From positions 1-10,098 of the forward strand of contig JASHTT010000566.1 of the NCBI GenBank assembly GCA_030040415.1: 10,098 nucleotides of DNA, given 5' to 3'. Source of the stretch: Streptosporangiaceae bacterium. Lineage in GTDB: Bacteria; Actinomycetota; Actinomycetes; Streptosporangiales; Streptosporangiaceae. The position numbers and the translations under genes were made by a program. Shown in pieces: positions 5,889 to 10,098 of this stretch. The first letter of the stretch is position 1. Every line of letters begins with the position of its first letter. The notes below the pieces were generated by a model. The model made no database searches. It worked only from the letters and a program-made list of their open reading frames with translations, and was not told the DNA's origin.

Positions 5889-5921
5889 GCTGTGGCCCCC
5901 GCCTTCGGCCGGGGCCACAGC
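5889..5921. terminator. Bidirectional terminator hairpin
   Basis: GCTGTGGCCCC (5889-5899) pairs perfectly with GGGGCCACAGC (5911-5921). The interior has one C-C mismatch and a further GCC/GGC stem with a TTC loop. The 11-bp GC-rich stem lies 13 nt after the beta-helix stop and 5 nt after the debranching-enzyme stop on the other strand, exactly between convergent genes. U-runs are absent on both sides, as is common in actinomycetes. Confidence 0.85.
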
Positions 5922-5925
5922 CAGT

Positions 5926-8061
5926 TCAGCTGGACCGCGCCGGACGTGGCGACGGAATGACCTCGATGCTGACCGGCTCCAGGCCGGTGATCTCCCACCG
6001 GCCCGCGCCGATCTCGACGGCCAGCCTGGACTTGCCGACGCGCAGCCCGCTGACCCGCAGCGGCAAGTACTGCTCGGGGACCTCCGGCGCGCACCACAGC
6101 TGGCCGGTGGACATCTCCGGGGTGAACCGCAGCAGGCTGTGCAGCAGCAGCAACGGCGCGGCGGCCGCCCACGCCTGCGGCGAGCAGGACGTCGGATAAG
6201 GCACCGGGACGGAGAACTCGTGCCGGGCGAACCCGCAGAACAGCTCCGGCAGCCGGTACCCGAACAGCCTGGACGACTCGACGATCGCGTTGGTGACCCG
6301 CTGGGCTTGGTCGACGAAGCCGTAGCGCATCAGCCCGGCCGCGCAGATCGCGTTGTCGTGCGGCCACACCGACCCGTTGTGGTAGCTCATCGGGTTGTAG
6401 GCGCCCATCGAGCTGCCCAGCGTCCGGATGCCCCAGCCGCTGAACATCTCGGCTGACATCAGGTGGCGTGCCACCGAGGCCGCCCTGTCCTTGTCGACGA
6501 TCCCCGTCCACAGGCAATGGCCCATGTTAGACGCCAGTGCGTCGATCTGCCGCTTGTCCTTGTCGAGCCCGATCGCGTACCAGCCCTTGTCGGCGACCCA
6601 GAACTGCTCGTTGAACGCGCGCTTGAGCTGCTTGGCCTTCTTCCGCCAGCGCGAGGCAACGCGCTCGTCCCCGGCGTGCTGCGCGAGGTAAGCCCGGGCT
6701 CGGTAGGCGGCGTAGGTGTAGCCCTGCACCTCGGCGAGCGCTATCGGCGCCTCCGCGATCGTGCCGTCGGCGAAGTTGATGCCGTCCCAGGAGTCCTTCC
6801 AGCCCTGGTTGACCAGGCCGTGGCTGGTCTTCCTCGCGTACTCGACGAAGCCGTCGCCGTCAGCGTCGCCGTAGGTCTCGATCCATTCCAGCGCCCGGTC
6901 GGCGTGCGGCAGCAGCCCGGCGACCGCGCTCTCCTTTCCGCCCCACCGCAGCAGTTCACCAAGCAGCATGACGAACAGCGGGGTCGCGTCCACGCTGCCG
7001 AAGTAGGCGCTGCGGCCGCCCAGCGCGAACGAGGCGGCCGGGCCGAATCGGACCTCGTGCAGGATCTTGCCGGGCTCCTCCTCGGATGCCGGATCGGCCT
7101 CGGCGCCCTGCCAGACAGCAAGCGTGCGCAGCGTGCCGAGAGCGAGCCCGGGATCCCAGGGCAGCAGCATCCACGCGGTCAGCAGCGAGTCGCGACCGAA
7201 CAACGCCATGAACCACGGAGCGCCGGCGGCTACGACGGGCCAGCGGGGGTGCTCCGGGTCGAAGATGCGCAGCGCGCCGAGATCTTCCACGCTGGTGCTC
7301 AGCACCTCTGCCAGGTTCCGGTCCGGGGTGCGCACCTGCGGTCCACGCCGCCGCCACTTGCGCAGCCTGCGGGCGGGCAGCGTGCGCTCGACGGAATGCC
7401 CTCGCGGGTGCCGGAGTTTCATCGCGACGCCGTCGTCGACGGGCACCACCTCGACGCTGACGGTCCGCTCGCTCTGCGCGGGTACCGCCAGCCGCCAGCT
7501 CAGCACGCCGTCGGCGACCTGCGGGTTCTCGTCACCGGTTATCCGCAGCTCCTGGCGGCGCTCCCGCCTGCCGCTGGTGATGACCAGCGAGTTGTCTGCC
7601 GTCGCCGTGCTGGCAATGGTGCGGGGCCTGGAGCGGCCCTTGACCTCGAAGAGGTCGGCGAAGTCTGCCTCGGCCGAGAGCGCGAGCGTGCACCGCTTCG
7701 GCTTGGCGGAGGTGTTCCGCAGGGTCACGTCCTCGCGCATGCCGTCGCCGACGTAGCGACGCCTGATGACAAGCAAGGTGCTGTCCGCCGTTCCCGCCCG
7801 CGGCGGCATCCTGCCGAGGAAGGTTGCTGCGAACGGTTCGTCGTGCTGCACGGTGAGCGGTTGAGGCTCGAGCCCGTCCACCCGCAGTTCCCAGCGCGAC
7901 AGCATCCGCGTGTCGCGCACGAACAGGCCCTGCGGCCGGTCAGGGAGGATGTCACCGTCCGGCTCACTGATGCAGAACGTGGACCCCTCGATGACGGTGA
8001 CCGGGCTGTAAGAGGATCCCTGGTCCGGTGGCGACTCCTCCGACGACCACGGCTCGGTCAT
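5926..8061 (-). CDS. Glycogen-debranching-type glycosidase (amylo-alpha-1,6-glucosidase family)
   Basis: The 711-residue cytoplasmic protein has no signal peptide. Residues about 20-240 form the GDE N-terminal (bis) beta-sandwich: VIEGSTFCISEPDGDI and GLFVRDTRMLSRWELRVDG. Residues about 245-645 form an (alpha/alpha)6 barrel: AAGAPWFMALFGRDSLLTAW (278-297), GKILHEVRFG (331-340), YFGSVDATPLF (353-363), WKDSWDG (421-427) and SVWPHDNAICAAGLMRYG (564-581). Acidic residues in the WKDSWDG and AEVQGY regions are candidate catalytic groups. The family includes amylo-1,6-glucosidases and other alpha-glycosidases of the GH63/GH133-like clan; substrates range from glycogen branches to compatible-solute glycosides. 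It follows the GT4 gene by 72 nt, interrupted by a large hairpin, so the pair is likely co-transcribed but separately tuned. ATG 8061 (MTEPWSSEES) has only a weak upstream GGA. The true substrate is not settled. Confidence 0.9.
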   Translation of the reverse strand: MTEPWSSEESPPDQGSSYSPVTVIEGSTFCISEPDGDILPDRPQGLFVRDTRMLSRWELRVDGLEPQPLTVQHDEPFAATFLGRMPPRAGTADSTLLVIRRRYVGDGMREDVTLRNTSAKPKRCTLALSAEADFADLFEVKGRSRPRTIASTATADNSLVITSGRRERRQELRITGDENPQVADGVLSWRLAVPAQSERTVSVEVVPVDDGVAMKLRHPRGHSVERTLPARRLRKWRRRGPQVRTPDRNLAEVLSTSVEDLGALRIFDPEHPRWPVVAAGAPWFMALFGRDSLLTAWMLLPWDPGLALGTLRTLAVWQGAEADPASEEEPGKILHEVRFGPAASFALGGRSAYFGSVDATPLFVMLLGELLRWGGKESAVAGLLPHADRALEWIETYGDADGDGFVEYARKTSHGLVNQGWKDSWDGINFADGTIAEAPIALAEVQGYTYAAYRARAYLAQHAGDERVASRWRKKAKQLKRAFNEQFWVADKGWYAIGLDKDKRQIDALASNMGHCLWTGIVDKDRAASVARHLMSAEMFSGWGIRTLGSSMGAYNPMSYHNGSVWPHDNAICAAGLMRYGFVDQAQRVTNAIVESSRLFGYRLPELFCGFARHEFSVPVPYPTSCSPQAWAAAAPLLLLHSLLRFTPEMSTGQLWCAPEVPEQYLPLRVSGLRVGKSRLAVEIGAGRWEITGLEPVSIEVIPSPRPARSS

Positions 8062-8085
8062 CAGTCGGGTCCAGGTCCGGATGGC

Positions 8086-8127
8086 CGCCGGGCCTGCCGG
8101 AGCGCGCTCGCTCCGGCAGGTCCGGCG
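8086..8127 (-). terminator. Large intercistronic hairpin between GT4 and debranching genes
   Basis: CCTGCCGGAGCG (8093-8104) and CGCTCCGGCAGG (8109-8120) are perfectly complementary around a 4-nt loop. The stem continues outward from 8092/8121 to 8086/8127 with one mismatch on the transcript, giving 19 positions with 18 pairs. It begins 6 nt after the GT4 stop and ends 24 nt before the next start codon. No U-run follows, so it could be a partial terminator, an mRNA-stabilising end or a processing site. Confidence 0.65.
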
Positions 8128-8133
8128 AATCGG

Positions 8134-9207
8134 CTAGGCGCTGACCAGCCGCCTGCCCGCTTCCGGGATCCGGCGGATGAAGCCGGACTCGCTGTCCAGC
8201 ACGCGCCGGTAGAACCGCTCGTGGTCGCGCGCCATGCGCAGCAGCGAGAACCGCCGCTCGGCGGCGTCTCGGCAGTGCTCACGGGCGAGCTCGGGCACGC
8301 GGTCGACAGCGCGGATCATCTCCTCCTCGTCACTGCACAGATACCCCGTCTTGCCCTGATCTATGATCTCCGGCGCAGCTCCGTTGCCGAACGCGAGCAC
8401 CGGTGTGGCCGAGGCCAGCGCTTCCGCCATGACGAGCCCGAACGGCTCCCGCCAGCAGATGGGGTTCAGCAGCGCGTCAGCGCCGCGCAGCAACCGCGGC
8501 CGCTCGTCGAGCGGCATCTCGCGCGGCGGCTCGTCGTCGACCTCGAGCAGCGGCTTGACCTCGCTGGTGAAGTAGTCGAGTTCGGCCTGCTCGCGCATCT
8601 TCGTGGCGAGGACCAGTCGCCTGCCGGCCTTCTTGGCCACCCGCACGGCGTGGTGCACGCCCTTGTCCGGACACATCCGGCCGATGAACGCCAGGTACCC
8701 GCCGCCGCCCGGCCCTGGCCTGTGCACGTCCAGGTCCACGCCGTGGTGGATCACAGCGCCGACCGGGATTCCCGCGGCAGACGCGGCCTGGGAGTGCGAG
8801 ATCGCGATAATCGAGGCGCTCCTCGAAATTTTCGCGTAGATCGGACGCGTCTCGTCCGAGAACGGTCCGTGGTTCGTGGCGACGACGGGCGGCCTGCGCA
8901 TGCCCTTCGCGCCGGCCACGATGGGACCTAGGGTGGTGTGATCATGGATGAGATCGCAGTCCGCGAGCGCTTCGTAGGCGGCGATCACGTGCGCCGCCTC
9001 CTGGACCGTCACGCCTATAGGCGACACCGAGTGCGCGTACAGATACTTGGTGGGCACCGGGCACCGGGACTCTCCCACGGTGAATAGCCGGACCTCGTGG
9101 CCGAGCTTCTGCAGGCCGCGGGCGAGGTTGTCGATAACGACCTCGGTCCCTCCGTAGGCCGGCGGAGGTACCGGAACCCAAGGCGGGGCAATCAGGCCGA
9201 TTCGCAT
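8134..9207 (-). CDS. GT4-family glycosyltransferase
   Basis: The 357-residue GT-B enzyme begins MRIGLIAPPWVPVPPPAYGG. GGTE (19-22) and the helix LARGLQKLGHEVRLFTVGES (28-47) form the N-terminal Rossmann core. LIHDH (86-90), NHGPF (112-116) and IIAISHSQA (133-141) follow. FIGRMCPDKGVHHAV (174-188) opens the nucleotide-sugar half. The E-x7-E signature is E254/E262 in REPFGLVMAEALASATPVLA, and GAAPEII (276-282) completes the donor site. The sequence resembles AviGT4-like GT4 enzymes. It would be a cytosolic retaining transferase using an NDP- or ADP-sugar. The start at 9207 is set by AGGAGG (9217-9222) 9 nt upstream; an in-frame ATG at 9246 lacks such a site. Its partner downstream is a debranching-type glycosidase, which suggests synthesis and trimming of an alpha-glucan or glucosylated solute. 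Donor and acceptor are unknown. Confidence 0.9.
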   Translation of the reverse strand: MRIGLIAPPWVPVPPPAYGGTEVVIDNLARGLQKLGHEVRLFTVGESRCPVPTKYLYAHSVSPIGVTVQEAAHVIAAYEALADCDLIHDHTTLGPIVAGAKGMRRPPVVATNHGPFSDETRPIYAKISRSASIIAISHSQAASAAGIPVGAVIHHGVDLDVHRPGPGGGGYLAFIGRMCPDKGVHHAVRVAKKAGRRLVLATKMREQAELDYFTSEVKPLLEVDDEPPREMPLDERPRLLRGADALLNPICWREPFGLVMAEALASATPVLAFGNGAAPEIIDQGKTGYLCSDEEEMIRAVDRVPELAREHCRDAAERRFSLLRMARDHERFYRRVLDSESGFIRRIPEAGRRLVSA

Positions 9208-9233
9208 GAGCAGATGCCTCCTCGTGTCATGCC

Positions 9234-9248
9234 GCGTGACGATCACGC
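9234..9248. promoter_or_regulatory. Inverted repeat GCGTGA-N3-TCACGC, candidate operator
   Basis: The 6-bp arms are perfect and separated by CGA. The dyad lies 27 nt upstream of the GT4 start codon, where a repressor site or the foot of a 5' leader hairpin would sit. No family of regulator can be assigned from the sequence. Confidence 0.4.
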
Positions 9249-9631
9249 TCCACCTTTCCCTCGCCGTATTCCGCCGGGAAAGGCGACTTTGGGCGCGCGC
9301 CGTCTTCCGCGCATGCGTGCGGGCATCACTGCCTCATGGCCGCAAGGCCTGCGCGGGCACACGGCGGCACGGGGATTCAGCCCGGTCGTGCCGACCAGTA
9401 CCGGCTCCCGTCCGCTGCGCACCCGCGGGGAAGTGCCAGCCTCTGGACTACGTAGTAATTACTGTTCGTATAGAGCCGATAACCGAATGCAATGTTCCCT
9501 CAGGAAAGGCCGGTAAACGTCGAGCCCCCGCTCAGTAAGCACCTGGAGGCCTTCCGGCGACGTTGCGGCCGGTCGGGCCAACGCGTGAACGCAGTTGGCA
9601 GCGCGACGGCCGCATGGGCGGACCGTGACTG

Positions 9632-9637
9632 TATGTT
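9632..9637 (+). promoter_or_regulatory. Candidate -10 element of a leaderless transcript
   Basis: TATGTT (TANNNT type, four of six to consensus) ends 6 nt before GTG 9644, so transcription would begin on the start codon itself. No Shine-Dalgarno sequence precedes the GTG. The -35 region is poor. Confidence 0.4.
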
Positions 9638-9643
9638 TGCCCT

Positions 9644-10098
9644 GTGACTGACGCTCCAGATATCGCGCAGTCTGGCGCTGCCGGCGAACAGCAGGTGTCG
9701 CTCCCCCAGGCGGCGATCTTCGGCTTGCGGCAGCCCGTGGTTGCGATCTTGTTGCTGATCGCATTTTTCACGTCGATATCGGGTAAGCCACTAGACGGCG
9801 TTCTTATGGTCACGGTCGCGATCTTGCTAGCCTTCGATGCGGCCAGGACCCGGTTGCGCGGCCGTGCGCGGCCTGCGGCGTCCGTCGGGTCGGTCGCAGC
9901 CAGGCAGGATACGAGCCGGGCCCGACTGTCGGCGCGGAAGGCCCTGACGGGTCTGGGCCTTGTCGCCGTAGGCGTGCTGTACGCGGTGGTCGTCGGCTCG
10001 TTCAAGCGCTACTCCTGGCCCGCCACCACCGGGGTGCTCGTACTGGGCTGCCTCATGATCGCCATCGGCTGGCAGGGCCCGCTGCGCCGCCGCGCCGA
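9644..10098 (+). CDS. Multi-pass membrane protein, N-terminal part (runs off right edge)
   Basis: From GTG 9644 the frame is open for 151 codons to the end of the window. The product starts VTDAPDIAQSGAAGEQQVSL, a polar tail of about 30 residues. Four hydrophobic segments follow: about 31-45 (PVVAILLLIAFF), 51-66 (GVLMVTVAILLAFDA), 100-118 (ALTGLGLVAVGVLYAVVVG) and 128-143 (TTGVLVLGCLMIAIGW). Basic loops (TRLRGRAR near 69-76, SRARLSARK near 91-99, and a final RRR) lie between and after them, so the N-terminus and these loops are probably cytoplasmic. I do not recognise the family. An in-frame stop at 9626-9628 limits the start, and GTG 9644 is the only standard start codon between it and the first hydrophobic segment's upstream tail. 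GC-rich third positions strengthen toward the 3' end. Confidence 0.7.
   Translation, partial: MTDAPDIAQSGAAGEQQVSLPQAAIFGLRQPVVAILLLIAFFTSISGKPLDGVLMVTVAILLAFDAARTRLRGRARPAASVGSVAARQDTSRARLSARKALTGLGLVAVGVLYAVVVGSFKRYSWPATTGVLVLGCLMIAIGWQGPLRRRA

Larger units (their letters stand above)
9208..9643. other. Divergent non-coding region between GT4 and the membrane-protein gene
   Basis: The 436 bases have no convincing gene; short open frames lack both ribosome binding sites and recognisable sequence. It contains the GT4 ribosome binding site (9217-9222), a 15-bp dyad (9234-9248), an imperfect hairpin CGGCACG...CGTGCCG (9365-9393, 3-nt bulge), and an AT-rich island (about 9444-9496) with the palindromes CTACGTAG (9448-9455) and AGTAATTACT (9454-9463) and a TATAGA element (9469-9474). 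It should hold promoters for both flanking genes. Confidence 0.55.

Noticed and set aside
6463..8931. 822-codon plus-strand open frame antisense to the debranching and GT4 genes
   Set aside because: It spans two well-supported minus-strand genes, its composition is the Arg/Gly/Ala/Pro-rich type expected of antisense frames in GC-rich DNA, and no family motif is visible.
9206..9538. 110-codon plus-strand open frame in the GT4 upstream region
   Set aside because: It begins opposite the GT4 start, has no ribosome binding site, and its Arg/Cys-rich product resembles no protein I recognise.
9532..10005. 157-codon minus-strand open frame opposite the membrane protein
   Set aside because: The plus frame encodes well-formed hydrophobic helices with GC-rich third positions; the minus product is a Pro/Ser/Thr/Arg-rich sequence typical of an antisense frame.

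Overview
The window reads as chromosomal DNA of a high-GC actinomycete. Codon third positions are mostly G or C, GTG starts are frequent, two genes look leaderless, and the block tRNA-Met / rpmG / two MaoC-fold dehydratase genes is a conserved actinobacterial arrangement. The nearest genus cannot be named from the sequence. I see no transposase, integrase, phage gene, CRISPR array or rRNA.

Left part (1-1577, minus strand): an elongator tRNA-Met is followed by rpmG (ribosomal protein L33, zinc-ribbon form), a HadA-like and a HadB-like hot-dog dehydratase, and the first 27 codons of an unidentified gene leaving the window. The HadB-like and leftmost genes share a 12-nt leader element with an adjoining hairpin, and the HadB-like stop codon lies in a 25-bp tandem repeat.

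Centre (2033-5876, plus strand): a cytoplasmic GT2 glycosyltransferase of the dolichyl-phosphate-mannose-synthase type; a small EthD-like protein overlapping by 8 nt a secreted S11 DD-transpeptidase/carboxypeptidase whose second active-site motif is SGC, as in the Streptomyces K15 enzyme; and a large secreted right-handed beta-helix protein. This part is mainly cell-envelope and surface functions. A strong stem-loop at 5889-5921 separates it from the convergent genes that follow.

Right part (5926-9207, minus strand): a GT4 glycosyltransferase followed, after a 42-nt intercistronic hairpin, by a 711-residue debranching-type glycosidase. They probably form a two-gene alpha-glucan or oligosaccharide operon. 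Upstream lie about 430 non-coding bases with an AT-rich island and dyads, then the start of a plus-strand membrane protein (GTG at 9644) that runs off the right edge.

No wholly new system is evident. The most distinctive items are the intercistronic hairpin in the GT4/debranching operon, the duplicated leader element in the dehydratase operon, the K15-like SGC enzyme coupled to an EthD-like gene, and the unassigned cysteine-containing secreted beta-helix protein.
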